From Janthinobacterium sp. UMAB-56 (GTDB lineage: Bacteria > Pseudomonadota > Gammaproteobacteria > Burkholderiales > Burkholderiaceae_D), in contig NZ_LT607661.1 of NCBI RefSeq assembly GCF_900095265.1, positions 140,091 through 191,470 of the forward strand: a stretch of 51,380 bases of DNA, in the 5' to 3' direction. Positions 24,750 through 34,169 of the stretch are shown one piece after another. Below the pieces are notes generated by a model. That model did no database searches. It worked only from the letters and a program-made list of their open reading frames with translations, and had not been told where the DNA came from. The stretch's first letter is position 1; every line of letters starts with the position of its first letter. The position numbers were made by a program, and so were the translations under genes.

Positions 24750-27700
24750 ATGAACCGTGTACTGACCAGTCCCGCTTTCATCGCCGATGCCTTGCAGTTG
24801 ATCGCCTTGCCGGCATGCGCCTGCGATGCCTGCGGCATGGTGGTGGCGGTGAATGGCGCCTTGGGAACCTTGCTGGGCAGAGATGTGTCGGGCCTGCCGC
24901 TGGCAGACAGTTTCAGCGCCGCCTACCGCGTGTCGAGCGCGAGCATGCTGCGTGGCGCGCTGGGCGCTGCCGGGCGCGAGCGTCACTGGGACAGCAGCCT
25001 GGAAGGCAGGGCGGGCGCCATCGCCGTGCAGGTATGGGCCAAGCCGCTGCCGGCGGACGATGGCTTGCCGGGCGCGACCCTGGTCTTCGCCGACATCAGC
25101 GTGCAGCAGCGCGACCAGCAAGCTTTGCGCAAGACCTTGCTGGAACAGCAGGCCATCCTGGAAAGCGCTGCCGTCGGCATCATATTTTCCAGGGGCGGCT
25201 TCATCGAGGATTGCAATATCCGCGCCGCCGAGATGCTGGGCTATGCGCGCCACCAGTTGACGGGCATGCCGGGCGCGGTGCTGTACCGCTCGGCCGAGCA
25301 TTGCCGCCTCCTGGGGCTGGAAGCGGCGCCGCTGCTTTCCAAAGGCAAGCCGTACCGCACGGAACTGGAATTGCGGCGCCAGGACGGCACGCTGTTCTGG
25401 GCGCGGCTGCACGGGCGCGCCGTCGATCCCCTGCATACGCATGACGGCACGGTATGGATCATCGAAGATATCAGCGACCACCGGCGCGATGAAGACCAGT
25501 TGCGCCGGGCCATGCTGGAAATGCAGGCCGTGATGGACAACGCGCCGCTGGCCATCGGTTTTCAGCGCGACAAGGGCGTGCTGCGCTACAACCGGCGCTT
25601 TGCCGAATGCTTCGGCTTTGATGGCGATAGCGGCGTGGGCCTGGCCGTCGCCGACCTGTACCCGTCGCGCGCGGCCTATGAAAACGTGGTGCGGCAAGCG
25701 GCCCCCCTGCTGCTGCGCGGACTGCCGTTCCAGGGCGAGATGGAGATGCGCCGCCGCGACGGCTCCACTTTTTGGGCCTTGGCGTACGGCTATGTACTGA
25801 ACCCGGAGAGCCAGACCGAGCGCGCGCTGCGCGACACGATCTGGCTGTTTGACGATCGCAGCGAGCAGAAGGCGGCCGAGGAGGCCACGCGCCAGTTGAT
25901 GCTGGAGCAGCAGGCCATCCTCGACAATGCCTCCGTTGGCATCCTGTTTTCACGTTCGCGCCTGGTCTTGCGCTGCAATCCCCGCTTCGCCGAAATGTTC
26001 GGCTACGCACAGGAGCAATTGACGGGCTTGCCCGCCGCCGAGCTGTTTCCCTCGCCCGCCGCCTACGAGGAGTTTGGCGTGCGGGCCACGCCGCTGCTGG
26101 GACAGGGTTTGCCGTACGAGCAGGATGAAGCCCTGTTCCGCCGTCGCGATGGCAGCCTTTTTTGGTGCCGCATACGCGCCAAGGCCGTCGACCAGGCGCA
26201 CAGCGAGCAGGGTACCATCTGGATACTCGAAGATGTCACGGCCAGCCGCCAGGCGCAGATGGAGGTGGCGGCCATCATGACGAATGCCTCGGTCAGCATC
26301 CTGTATACCAAGAACCGGCAGATCACGCGCTATAACCTGGGCTTCGCCGCCATGTTCGGCTACAGCGGCGACGAGGCGCTTGGCCTGCCCGGGCGCGCGC
26401 TGTATGTGTCCCAGCAATCCTACGACTTGCTGGGGGCGGCGGCCTTTCCCTTCCTGTCGGTGGCCAAGCCCTTCCAGACGGAAGTGGAAATGCTGCGCCG
26501 CGACGGCAGCACCCTGTGGGCGCAGCTGATCGCCTATGTGGTCAATCCGGACGATCCCGCCGCCGGCACCATCTGGATCATCGAGGATCGCACGGAAGCC
26601 AAGCGCGCCGAAGAGTCCTTGCGCAACGCCTTGCTGGAAAATCAGGCCATCCTCGACAGCGCGGTGCTGGGCATCTCGGTGGTGGAGGGCGGTTACAATT
26701 TGCGTGCCAACAGCAAGATGGAAGAGCTTTTCGGCTATGGCCCCGGGGGTATCAACGGCCTGTCGGTGCAGGCCTTGTATCCGGACGTGGCCGAGTGGAA
26801 GGCGGCGCGCGACGAGGCGGCGCGCGATTTCGACGCGGGCAGGGTGCACATGTCGGAATACCAGTTGGTGCGCAAGGATGGCAGCCGCTTCTGGGCGCGC
26901 CTGTCCGGCCGGCCGTTTGACCTGGCGCATGCGCATGGCCGTTCCGTGTGGCTGGTCGACGACGTGACGGCCCGCCGCGAGGCAGGCGAGGCGGTGCGCC
27001 GCGCGCGCGACGAATTGGAGCTGCGCGTGCAGGAACGCACGGCCGAACTGGCCGGCGCCAACCTGCTGCTGCAGGGCGAGATCGCCGAGCGGCGCCAGGC
27101 CGAGGCGCGGGTGCACCACATGGCCTACCACGACAACCTGACTGGCTTGCCGAACCGCGCACTGCTGTCGGATCGCCTGGAGCGGGCCATGCTGGCCTCG
27201 CAGCGCTCCGAGCGCAAGCTGGCCGTGATGTTCATCGACCTGGACCGCTTCAAGACCATCAACGATTCGCTGGGCCACATGACGGGCGATTTGCTGCTCA
27301 AGGAAGTAGCCGCCCGTCTGTGCCGCGCGGTGCGCGCCAGCGACACGGTGGCGCGCCTGGGCGGTGATGAATTCGTCGTGCTGGTGCCGGGCATCCGCGA
27401 CACCGACGAGGCGGCGCGCGTGGCCGAAAAGATCATCGAGGCGCTGACACCGGCCTTTCCGCTCGACGGCCATGTGCTGCATGTGACGCCGTCGATCGGC
27501 ATCTGCGTGTATCCGGACGATGGCGGCGATGTCGACGCCCTGATGCGCCATGCCGACGCGGCCATGTACCACGCCAAAGGCAATGGCCGCAATAACTACC
27601 AGTTCTTCACGCAAACGATGAACCAGGCGGCGGCCATGCATTTTGACCTGGAAAGCAGCTTGCGCACGGCGCTGGCGCAGAACCAGTTCGAGCTGTATTT

Positions 27701-28409
27701 CCAGCCCATTATCGATATCGCCACGCGCAGCCTGCATAGCATGGAAGTGCTGCTGCGCTGGCGCCGCCCCGGTCACGGGCTGGTGCTGCCGGACCACTTC
27801 ATCCCCATCATGGAGGAAAACGGCTTGATCGTGCCAGTCGGCGAATGGGTGATGCGGCGTGCTTGCGAACAAAGCGTGGCCTGGCTGCGCCAGGGCTTGC
27901 AGCCGGTGCCGCTGGCGGTGAACCTGTCGCCGCGCCAGTTCATGCACAAGGGCCTGGTGGCGGCCATCGGCGCCGTGGTGCGGGAAACGGGCATCGATCC
28001 GGCGCTGCTGGAATTCGAAATCACCGAGACGGCGCTGATGCAGCACGGCGAGCATACCCTGGAGATTTTGCGGCAGATCAATGGCATGGGCCTGCGTCTG
28101 TCGATCGACGATTTCGGCACCGGCTATTCCAGCCTGGCCTATCTGAAGCGCTTTCCCGTGAAGAAGGTCAAGATCGATCGCGCCTTCATCAAGGACCTGG
28201 AGCACAGCGCGGAAGACCGCGCCATTGTGGCGGCCATCATCGCGCTGGCCGACAGCCTGCAATTGTCGACCGTGGCCGAGGGCGTGGAGACGGAAGAGCA
28301 GTTCGCCCTGCTGCAGGCGAACGGCTGCCGCTATGCGCAGGGCTATCTGTTTTCAGCGCCGATTCCCGCAACGAACGCGCAATCGCTGCTGGAACGCTTG
28401 CCTGCTTAG
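24750..28409 (+). CDS. Multi-PAS diguanylate cyclase/phosphodiesterase (GGDEF-EAL)
   Basis: This soluble protein of about 1219 residues controls cyclic-di-GMP. Six PAS-type modules fill residues 1-750. Modules 2, 3, 4 and 6 each open with a similar LLEQQAILDSA-type helix and module 5 with a shorter form. A coiled coil (about 755-790) leads to a GGDEF domain with intact RLGGDEF and an RASD inhibitory site five residues before it. The EAL domain has EVLLRW, AVNLSPRQF, EFEITETAL, DDFGTGYSSL and VAEGVE, so both activities look intact. There is no membrane segment. A TTG-ACA/TATGTT promoter at 24691-24720 puts the start at 24741 or 24750. It is divergent from prpR, and its stop overlaps that of the convergent xthA. 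Confidence 0.92.
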   Translation: MNRVLTSPAFIADALQLIALPACACDACGMVVAVNGALGTLLGRDVSGLPLADSFSAAYRVSSASMLRGALGAAGRERHWDSSLEGRAGAIAVQVWAKPLPADDGLPGATLVFADISVQQRDQQALRKTLLEQQAILESAAVGIIFSRGGFIEDCNIRAAEMLGYARHQLTGMPGAVLYRSAEHCRLLGLEAAPLLSKGKPYRTELELRRQDGTLFWARLHGRAVDPLHTHDGTVWIIEDISDHRRDEDQLRRAMLEMQAVMDNAPLAIGFQRDKGVLRYNRRFAECFGFDGDSGVGLAVADLYPSRAAYENVVRQAAPLLLRGLPFQGEMEMRRRDGSTFWALAYGYVLNPESQTERALRDTIWLFDDRSEQKAAEEATRQLMLEQQAILDNASVGILFSRSRLVLRCNPRFAEMFGYAQEQLTGLPAAELFPSPAAYEEFGVRATPLLGQGLPYEQDEALFRRRDGSLFWCRIRAKAVDQAHSEQGTIWILEDVTASRQAQMEVAAIMTNASVSILYTKNRQITRYNLGFAAMFGYSGDEALGLPGRALYVSQQSYDLLGAAAFPFLSVAKPFQTEVEMLRRDGSTLWAQLIAYVVNPDDPAAGTIWIIEDRTEAKRAEESLRNALLENQAILDSAVLGISVVEGGYNLRANSKMEELFGYGPGGINGLSVQALYPDVAEWKAARDEAARDFDAGRVHMSEYQLVRKDGSRFWARLSGRPFDLAHAHGRSVWLVDDVTARREAGEAVRRARDELELRVQERTAELAGANLLLQGEIAERRQAEARVHHMAYHDNLTGLPNRALLSDRLERAMLASQRSERKLAVMFIDLDRFKTINDSLGHMTGDLLLKEVAARLCRAVRASDTVARLGGDEFVVLVPGIRDTDEAARVAEKIIEALTPAFPLDGHVLHVTPSIGICVYPDDGGDVDALMRHADAAMYHAKGNGRNNYQFFTQTMNQAAAMHFDLESSLRTALAQNQFELYFQPIIDIATRSLHSMEVLLRWRRPGHGLVLPDHFIPIMEENGLIVPVGEWVMRRACEQSVAWLRQGLQPVPLAVNLSPRQFMHKGLVAAIGAVVRETGIDPALLEFEITETALMQHGEHTLEILRQINGMGLRLSIDDFGTGYSSLAYLKRFPVKKVKIDRAFIKDLEHSAEDRAIVAAIIALADSLQLSTVAEGVETEEQFALLQANGCRYAQGYLFSAPIPATNAQSLLERLPA

Positions 28410-29170
28410 TCTATGGTAGCGATGACGGGCGCATGGTCGGACGGCTGTTCCCACTTGCGTGGCACGCGGTCGATCACGCACGCCGTGCAGCGGGCGCTCA
28501 GGGGTGGTGACAGCAATATATGGTCGATGCGCAGGCCCTTGTTCAGGCGGAAGCCCAGTTGGCGGTAATCCCACCAGCTGAACGATTTGTCTGCCTGTTC
28601 GAACAGGCGGAAGGCGTCCGTCAAGCCGATGTCGAACAGGCGCTGCAGGGCGGCGCGTTCCTTGTCCGAGACCAGTACCTGGCCGGCCCAGGCGACAGGA
28701 TCGTGCACGTCGCGGTCGTCGGGGGCGATATTGTAGTCGCCGACGACGGCCAGTTGCGGATGCTGCTGCGCTTCTTCGGCCAGCCAGTCGTGCAGGGCGG
28801 ACAGCCAGCCCAGTTTGTATTCGTACTTGTCCGAGTCGACGCTTTGGCCGTTCGGCACATAGGCGCAGACGACGCGCACGCCGTCTATGGTGGCGGCCAG
28901 GATGCGTTGCTGTGCATCTTCATAGCGCGGGTTGTTCTTTACCACGTCGGTGATCGGCAACTTCGACAGGATGGCCACGCCGTTGTAGGTCTTCTGGCCG
29001 CTGAAGACCACCTGGTAGCCGGCCGCCTCGATTTCGGCGACGGGGAACTTGTCATCCGTGAGCTTGGTCTCTTGCAGACAGAGTATGTCGACCGGGTTGT
29101 CTGTCAGCCACTGCAGCACTTGCGGCAGGCGCACTTTGAGCGAGTTGACGTTCCAGGTGGCGAGTTTCAT
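28406..29170 (-). CDS. xthA: Exodeoxyribonuclease III (AP endonuclease)
   Basis: ExoIII cuts DNA at abasic sites and removes 3' blocking groups in base-excision repair. The 254-residue protein has all the catalytic motifs: NVNSLK at the start, LQETK (metal-binding Glu), the YVPNG tyrosine, GDYNIAP, a WWDYR segment, RIDHILLS and the terminal SDHAPV with the catalytic His. The length fits the ExoIII branch. It is monocistronic. Its TAA stop overlaps the TAG stop of the convergent GGDEF-EAL gene, with no terminator between, so the two transcripts must overlap. Confidence 0.95.
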   Translation of the reverse strand: MKLATWNVNSLKVRLPQVLQWLTDNPVDILCLQETKLTDDKFPVAEIEAAGYQVVFSGQKTYNGVAILSKLPITDVVKNNPRYEDAQQRILAATIDGVRVVCAYVPNGQSVDSDKYEYKLGWLSALHDWLAEEAQQHPQLAVVGDYNIAPDDRDVHDPVAWAGQVLVSDKERAALQRLFDIGLTDAFRLFEQADKSFSWWDYRQLGFRLNKGLRIDHILLSPPLSARCTACVIDRVPRKWEQPSDHAPVIATID

Positions 29171-29739
29171 GGGAAAAATCCTTGCTTGAATAGGTATCGA
29201 TAGGCGCGAATCTTACCGCATGCGTGTCGGCGGTGTCCTGCCACGCATGTCGCGTATCGGCTTTATTTGTTCACAGGAAAAAAGAGTGTCAATAAAGTAT
29301 TTGTATTTAACCAATCGTGGCGCATGAATATTATATTTTTGTGTATGATTGATTAAGCGATATGTTTGATTTTGCATAAGTGGCTCGCGTGGCAGGCTGC
29401 GTCTCGCAGTTTAACGCGACAAAGGTGTAAAGTTTCTCGCTAAAACGCGATAAAAACTACTAAAATGGCGCAATGTAACAACTGTGTCACACGGCTTTGT
29501 TACAGCCAAGTTAAGAACCGAACAGGAAGCAGTTGTAATTAGTTGTAATTGCTATTCCGATTACATGACCACTGTGCCGTGGACGGAGCGTCAATTCCGT
29601 CCCTGGCGCCGCCAGACTTGTTATATAAATTGCAGTACTATATCTATGAGACTGTTTTGCGACATCAATAGATGGTACTATTTTGAAATGTTGCAGTTTT
29701 AATAGTGAGACTTGCGCGTAGCATTTGCAAAGGAAGAAA
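29171..29739. other. AT-rich 569-bp gene-free region with palindrome and tandem repeat
   Basis: No convincing gene lies here. The stretch is clearly more AT-rich than its surroundings. TGTAACAA (29474-29481) and TTGTTACA (29497-29504) form an 8-bp inverted repeat with GTGTCACAC nested near the centre. AGTTGTAATT is exactly duplicated in tandem at 29531-29550. It separates xthA from the operon beginning at 29740 and probably contains its control region. Confidence 0.6.
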
Positions 29740-30111
29740 ATGCGAACTGCATTTGAAGCGTGGGCGCAGCGTGACGGCCACATTGTGCGGCGAAGAGAAG
29801 ACAAACCGGATGAGTACCTGATTTTCGAGACCCAGCGCCGCTGGGTTATCTGGCAGGCTGCTCTGACGCATGGCAAGACGGCTGCCAAGCCGCGCGTGAG
29901 TGCGGCCGAAAAGGCGGCGAAAGCCCAGCGTGCGCTGGAAATGTCCTCCGATGAAGCGACCGTGCGCAACAAGGTGCTCAATGAGGTGCTCGACGCCTTC
30001 AGCGGCGCCGATGGCGCAGCCGGCATGGAAGGCATACTGAAAGTGATCCAGGGCCTGAAGATGAAGCAGAAGGCACTGGCCGACGACAAGAGCGAAGATT
30101 CAACGGCTTGA
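29740..30111 (+). CDS. Hypothetical protein
   Basis: The 123-residue protein is not recognised. An N-terminal part of about 45 residues has an aromatic, basic pattern (FEAWAQRDGH, YLIFETQRRWVIWQAA). A highly charged Ala/Lys-rich helical stretch follows, then a helix to residue 115 and an acidic tail. There is no signal peptide or membrane segment. AAAGGA is well placed before ATG 29740, which supports translation; a TTG at 29725 is less likely. The following DUF1653 gene begins ten bases after the stop, so the two are probably co-transcribed. The N-terminal pattern could bind nucleic acid, but this is only a guess. Confidence 0.6.
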   Translation: MRTAFEAWAQRDGHIVRRREDKPDEYLIFETQRRWVIWQAALTHGKTAAKPRVSAAEKAAKAQRALEMSSDEATVRNKVLNEVLDAFSGADGAAGMEGILKVIQGLKMKQKALADDKSEDSTA

Positions 30112-30121
30112 GGGGACGGCA

Positions 30122-30310
30122 ATGCGTTATCGGCACTACAAGGGCGGCATTTATGAACTGGTGTGCGAAGCCACGCTGGAAGCGGATCTGACGCCGATGA
30201 TCGTGTATCGCGCTGCCGACGGTTCCATCTGGACCCGTCCGAAAGACGTGTTCTTCCAATTGATCGAAGTCGAGGGCGTCATGGTCCAGCGTTTCGCTCC
30301 CATCAACTGA
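30122..30310 (+). CDS. DUF1653 domain protein
   Basis: This 62-residue protein is almost entirely a DUF1653 domain: [13 protein letters not shown], the central [15 protein letters not shown] strand pair and the closing F-Q-L-I-E-V segment. The family is widespread, small and of unknown biochemical role. The gene starts ten bases after the preceding unknown gene. The next reading frame (CreA) begins 32 bases after its stop. An in-frame ATG for CreA even overlaps the last base here, so the genes form a compact group. Family identity is secure; function is not. Confidence 0.8.
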   Translation: MRYRHYKGGIYELVCEATLEADLTPMIVYRAADGSIWTRPKDVFFQLIEVEGVMVQRFAPIN

Positions 30311-30342
30311 TGGCCGCCTGCGTGCGTGCCCGGGATTGTTTC

Positions 30343-30813
30343 ATGCGTAAATTGCTGCCTGCCGCATTGGTGCTGGGCTTTGCCTGCGCCGCGGCGCATG
30401 CCGAAACCATCGGTTCGGTCGACACGGTGTTCAAGCTGATCGGCCCTGACCACAAGATCGTCGTCGAAGCGTATGACGACCCGCGCGTCGCAGGCGTCAG
30501 TTGCTATCTGTCGCGCGCAAAGACGGGCGGCATCAAGGGTGCCATCGGCCTGGCCGAAGACAAGGCAGATGCGGCCGTGGCTTGCCGTCAGGTGGGGCCG
30601 CTGCAATTCAAGGGCAAGCTGCCGCGCCAGGAAGAAGTGTTTAGCGAGCGTGCCTCGATCTTCTTCAAGCATGTGCGCGTCGTGCGCATGGTCGACAGCA
30701 AGCGCAATGCGCTGGTCTACCTCGTCTATTCCGACCGCCTGATCGAAGGCAGCCCGAAAAACAACGTCACCGCCGTCGCCGTGCCCGGCGACCAGCCGAT
30801 TCCCGTCCGTTAA
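30343..30813 (+). CDS. creA: CreA family periplasmic protein
   Basis: The 156-residue protein has a signal peptide ([20 protein letters not shown]) and then the CreA pattern: [54 protein letters not shown] and [13 protein letters not shown]. CreA lies beside the creBCD locus in enterics, but its molecular role is unknown. Here there is no creBCD neighbour. ATG 30343 starts the signal peptide cleanly. An alternative ATG at 30310 would add 11 residues. It is followed after 11 bases by a lipoprotein gene, so they are probably in one operon. Confidence 0.88.
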   Translation: MRKLLPAALVLGFACAAAHAETIGSVDTVFKLIGPDHKIVVEAYDDPRVAGVSCYLSRAKTGGIKGAIGLAEDKADAAVACRQVGPLQFKGKLPRQEEVFSERASIFFKHVRVVRMVDSKRNALVYLVYSDRLIEGSPKNNVTAVAVPGDQPIPVR

Positions 30814-30824
30814 GCGAGCTACCC

Positions 30825-31361
30825 ATGCGTGTGCCGCTGTCTGCTCCCCTTGCCGCCCTTGCCGCCGGGACGCTGCTGCTGTTTGGCCTGGGCGGCTGCG
30901 CCACGCTGACGGGCAACACCGAGCAGATGGTGCTGGTGCAAACCATCCAGGACAACCGCGAACTGAGCGGCGCCGGCTGCATCCTCAGCAACGACGTGGG
31001 AAAGTGGTTTGTCACCACGCCCGGACGCATCACCATCCGCAAGAGCCAGGAACCGTTAAAGGTCGACTGCCGCAAGCATGGCTCGCCCGCCATCGCGATG
31101 GACGACCATATCGATCCCAAGCTCAATGGCAGCGTCTGGGGCAATGTCATCCTGACCCTGGGCGTCGGCTATTTCGTCGATCGCAACACGGGCGCCGGCT
31201 TCGACTACCCGTCGATCCTGACCATCGTCATGCAAGACCCCGCGCGCCTGGCGCCGCCGCCTGCGCCCGTCGCCGTGAAACCGCCTGCGGCCGCGATGCC
31301 GGAAACGGTGGTGCAGCCGAAGGTGGTGCCATCGCCTTTGCCCAATCCCGTCGTCTACTGA
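30825..31361 (+). CDS. Putative outer-membrane lipoprotein
   Basis: This 178-residue protein has a signal sequence and lipobox (LGGC, Cys near residue 26), so it is probably lipid-anchored. The domain after it contains short beta segments (PGRITIRKS, LKVDCRKHG). It also has a GSVWGNVILTLGVGYFVDRNTGAGFDYP hydrophobic glycine-rich stretch that recalls small lipoproteins of the Gly-zipper type. The last 45 residues are Pro/Val/Ala-rich. No specific family is recognised. It ends the group of small genes, with a strong terminator at 31379-31416 before convergent pepA. Confidence 0.75.
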   Translation: MRVPLSAPLAALAAGTLLLFGLGGCATLTGNTEQMVLVQTIQDNRELSGAGCILSNDVGKWFVTTPGRITIRKSQEPLKVDCRKHGSPAIAMDDHIDPKLNGSVWGNVILTLGVGYFVDRNTGAGFDYPSILTIVMQDPARLAPPPAPVAVKPPAAAMPETVVQPKVVPSPLPNPVVY

Positions 31362-31378
31362 TTCATCCGCCACGCATG

Positions 31379-31416
31379 AAAAAGCCGCCAGGTCAGTGAC
31401 CATGGCGGCTTTTTTT
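31379..31416. terminator. Strong terminator between the lipoprotein gene and pepA
   Basis: AAAGCCGCCA and TGGCGGCTTT are perfect complements, with an inner GGTCA/TGACC stem, followed by a T-run. The A-run on the other side allows it to work for pepA too. Confidence 0.92.
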
Positions 31417-31462
31417 ATTTCGCGACGCCGATAGCGCAGGGCGCTACCGGCAAGGCGTCAAT

Positions 31463-32956
31463 TTAGACCCGGTTGATGAGGAACGTCGTCAGCAGGGGCA
31501 CCGGGCGACCGGTCGCGCCTTTCGAGCCGCCCGATTTCCATGCCGTGCCGGCGATATCCAGATGTGCCCAGGTGTACTTCTTGGTGAAGTTTTCCAGGAA
31601 GGCCGCTGCCGTCACCGAACCGCCGCCTGGCGTACCGATGTTGGCCAGGTCGGCGAAGTTCGACTTCAACTGCTCGTTGTATGCCTCTTCGATCGGCATG
31701 CGCCATGCCGTGTCGCTGGACTGTTTGCCCGCTGCCAGCAGCTCATTGGCCAACTGGTCATGCGCTGCATCGCTGCGCGTAAACAGGCCGCTGTTGTGGT
31801 GGCCCAGGGCGACGACGCAAGCGCCCGTCAGGGTGGCGATATCGACCACGGCTGCCGGCTTGAAACGTTCGGCGTAGGTCAGCGCGTCGCACAGCACCAG
31901 ACGGCCTTCGGCGTCCGTGTTCAGCACTTCGATGGTCAGGCCGTTCATGGAGGTGACGATGTCGCCCGGCTTGGTGGCGCGTCCCGACGGCATGTTTTCG
32001 CACGCGGCGATGACGCCGATGACGTTCAGCTTCAGGTTCATTTCGCCGATGGCGCGGAAGGTGCCCAGCACCGAGGCGGCGCCGCACATGTCGTACTTCA
32101 TTTCATCCATACCCGGGCCGGCCTTGATTGAAATGCCGCCCGTGTCGAAGGTGATGCCCTTGCCGACCAGGACCACTGGCGCATCCTTGGCCTTGCCGCC
32201 CATGTGTTTCAGGACGATGAATTTCGGCGGCTGTTCGCTGCCGTTGGTGACGGACAGGAAGCTGCCCATTTTCAGCGCTTCGAGCTGTTTACGGTCCAGC
32301 ACTTCGACTTCGAACTTGTAATCCTTGGCCAGCTGCTTGGCCGTGTTGGCCAGGTAGGTCGGATTGGCGACGTTCGCCGGCAGGTCGCCCAGATTGCGTG
32401 TCAGGTCGGAGCCGTTGGCGATGGCGATGGCTTGTGCCAGCGCGCCGCGCGTTGCCGCCGTTGCTGGCGCCGCCAGGACGATCTTGCGCACGCCCGCTGG
32501 CGCCGGATCTTTTTTGCTTTTTTGCGAGTCGCAGCGGTATTCGCTGTCATGTGCGGCTTGCACCACGCAACGGATTGCCCAATTTACGTCGCGCTCTTTC
32601 ACTTCAAGCAGCGGTAATGCGATAATGGCGTCCGCAGCGCCCAGCGAGCCGAAGGCCTTCAGCGCGGCTTGTACGCCGGTAGCGAAGCTTTTTTCGCTGA
32701 CCATGTCATCGCTGCCCATGCCTACCAGCAGAACACGTTCGGCGGCGACGCCATCGACTGCGCGCAGCAGCAAAGTGCTGCCAGGCTTGCCGCTGATGTC
32801 GCCGGACTTCAGCGCAGCCGAAATCGCACCCTTGCTGTCCAGCGATTTTGCCGCTGGCGACAGTTTTTTGTTTTCGAATACCGCAACCGCGATGCATCCG
32901 CTTTTGGCCGTGCCGAGGGTGCTCTTGGTATCGAATGCTTTTATGCTAAAGTCCAT
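31463..32956 (-). CDS. pepA: Leucyl aminopeptidase (M17)
   Basis: PepA is a hexameric Zn/Mn aminopeptidase that releases N-terminal residues from peptides in the cytoplasm. From ATG 32956 it has 497 residues, and CGGAGAA lies upstream. The N-terminal macro-like domain precedes the catalytic domain. The M17 signature [18 protein letters not shown] is complete, as are the metal/catalytic segments [13 protein letters not shown], the [11 protein letters not shown] stretch and DIATLTGA. An ATG 18 bases further up adds six residues. It is divergent from lptF with 67 bases between the starts, a common arrangement. Confidence 0.96.
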   Translation of the reverse strand: MDFSIKAFDTKSTLGTAKSGCIAVAVFENKKLSPAAKSLDSKGAISAALKSGDISGKPGSTLLLRAVDGVAAERVLLVGMGSDDMVSEKSFATGVQAALKAFGSLGAADAIIALPLLEVKERDVNWAIRCVVQAAHDSEYRCDSQKSKKDPAPAGVRKIVLAAPATAATRGALAQAIAIANGSDLTRNLGDLPANVANPTYLANTAKQLAKDYKFEVEVLDRKQLEALKMGSFLSVTNGSEQPPKFIVLKHMGGKAKDAPVVLVGKGITFDTGGISIKAGPGMDEMKYDMCGAASVLGTFRAIGEMNLKLNVIGVIAACENMPSGRATKPGDIVTSMNGLTIEVLNTDAEGRLVLCDALTYAERFKPAAVVDIATLTGACVVALGHHNSGLFTRSDAAHDQLANELLAAGKQSSDTAWRMPIEEAYNEQLKSNFADLANIGTPGGGSVTAAAFLENFTKKYTWAHLDIAGTAWKSGGSKGATGRPVPLLTTFLINRV

Positions 32957-33023
32957 TTGGTTCTCCGTTTTCATTTACTAGTAACGTGTTACTCAACTAA
33001 CTGACCCGAATTATAAACTCCGA

Positions 33024-34169
33024 ATGATCTTTCAACGTGCCCTTCGACGTGAATTGGCTAGTGCCGCCGGGGCCACCTTCACTGTTTTGTTCAGCATCCT
33101 GCTCACCTGGATGCTGATCGGTATTCTCGGCAAGGCGGCGGGCGGCAAGATTGCGTCGTCCGACGTCATGTCGCTGATGGTTTTTTCCGCGCTGATGCAG
33201 CTGCCCACCATCCTTATCCTCACGGGTTTCATCGCGGTGCTGATGGTCGTCACCCGCAGCTACAAGGAGTCGGAGATGGTGGTGTGGTTCGCCTCCGGCC
33301 TGAGCCTGTCGCGCTGGATCAGGCCCGTGCTCAGCTTCGGCCTGCCGCTGGTGCTGGCCACCGGCGTCCTGAGCCTGTACGCCACGCCGTGGGCGCAAAA
33401 GAAAAGCGACGAATATGTGGCGCGCTTTGAAAAGCGCGAAGACCTGCAGAAAGTCACGCCTGGCCAGTTCCGCGAATCGGCCGGCAGCAACCGTATCTTT
33501 TTCGTCGAGGGCGTCAGCGGCGAGAAGAACGTGGTGCAAAACGTCTTCGTCAATACCGTCGATGCAAAAGGCAGCGCCGTCGTCGTCGTCGCCAAAGAAG
33601 GCGTAATCAATACCGACGCCAAGGGGGAGCGTTTCCTGGTGCTCAAGAGCGGCCGCCGCTACCAGGGCGTGCCGACCCAGGCGGACTTCCAGACCATGGA
33701 ATTCGAACAGTACATCATGCGTATCGAGAGCAAACAGCAGGAGCTGGGGGCGGAACTGGGCGTGCGCGCCATGAGCACCATGGCGCTGATCGCCGAGCCC
33801 AATCCCTACACCATGGCCGAATTGCTGTGGCGGGTCAGCGCACCCCTGATCGGCCTGATGCTGATCCTGCTGGCCATTCCGCTGGGCTTTGTCAATCCTC
33901 GTGCCGGCAGTTCGACCAACCTGATCATCGCCCTGCTGATTTTCTTTACGTATAGCAACCTGATCAAGGTCGTCGAAGCGAGCGTGAAACAGGGCCGCCT
34001 GACCTTCGGGCTGGCCTGGTGGCCGCTGCACCTGCTGGCGGCACTGGCCGTGGTAGCGCTGTTTGCGTGGCGCCTGAATGTGAATCACCGCTATCATCCG
34101 CTGGTCCTGCTGGCGGCTTTCAAGCGCGCGCGTCGCGCCGGCAAACCAAGTAAAGCGGCATCGAAATGA
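33024..34169 (+). CDS. lptF: LPS export permease LptF
   Basis: LptF is one of the two membrane subunits of the LptB2FG transporter, which pulls lipopolysaccharide out of the inner membrane toward LptC and LptA. The 381-residue protein has the YjgP/YjgQ layout. There are three N-terminal membrane helices, with the conserved MIFQRALRRE start, and a central periplasmic beta-jellyroll (about 125-265). Three C-terminal helices (from about 270, PLIGLMLILLAIPLGF) complete it. It overlaps lptG by four bases (ATGA at 34166-34169). Confidence 0.95.
   Translation: MIFQRALRRELASAAGATFTVLFSILLTWMLIGILGKAAGGKIASSDVMSLMVFSALMQLPTILILTGFIAVLMVVTRSYKESEMVVWFASGLSLSRWIRPVLSFGLPLVLATGVLSLYATPWAQKKSDEYVARFEKREDLQKVTPGQFRESAGSNRIFFVEGVSGEKNVVQNVFVNTVDAKGSAVVVVAKEGVINTDAKGERFLVLKSGRRYQGVPTQADFQTMEFEQYIMRIESKQQELGAELGVRAMSTMALIAEPNPYTMAELLWRVSAPLIGLMLILLAIPLGFVNPRAGSSTNLIIALLIFFTYSNLIKVVEASVKQGRLTFGLAWWPLHLLAALAVVALFAWRLNVNHRYHPLVLLAAFKRARRAGKPSKAASK

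Noticed and set aside
29484..29702. 72-codon open frame in the AT-rich region
   Set aside because: No ribosome site, no family pattern, and it runs through the palindrome and tandem repeat; probably not translated.
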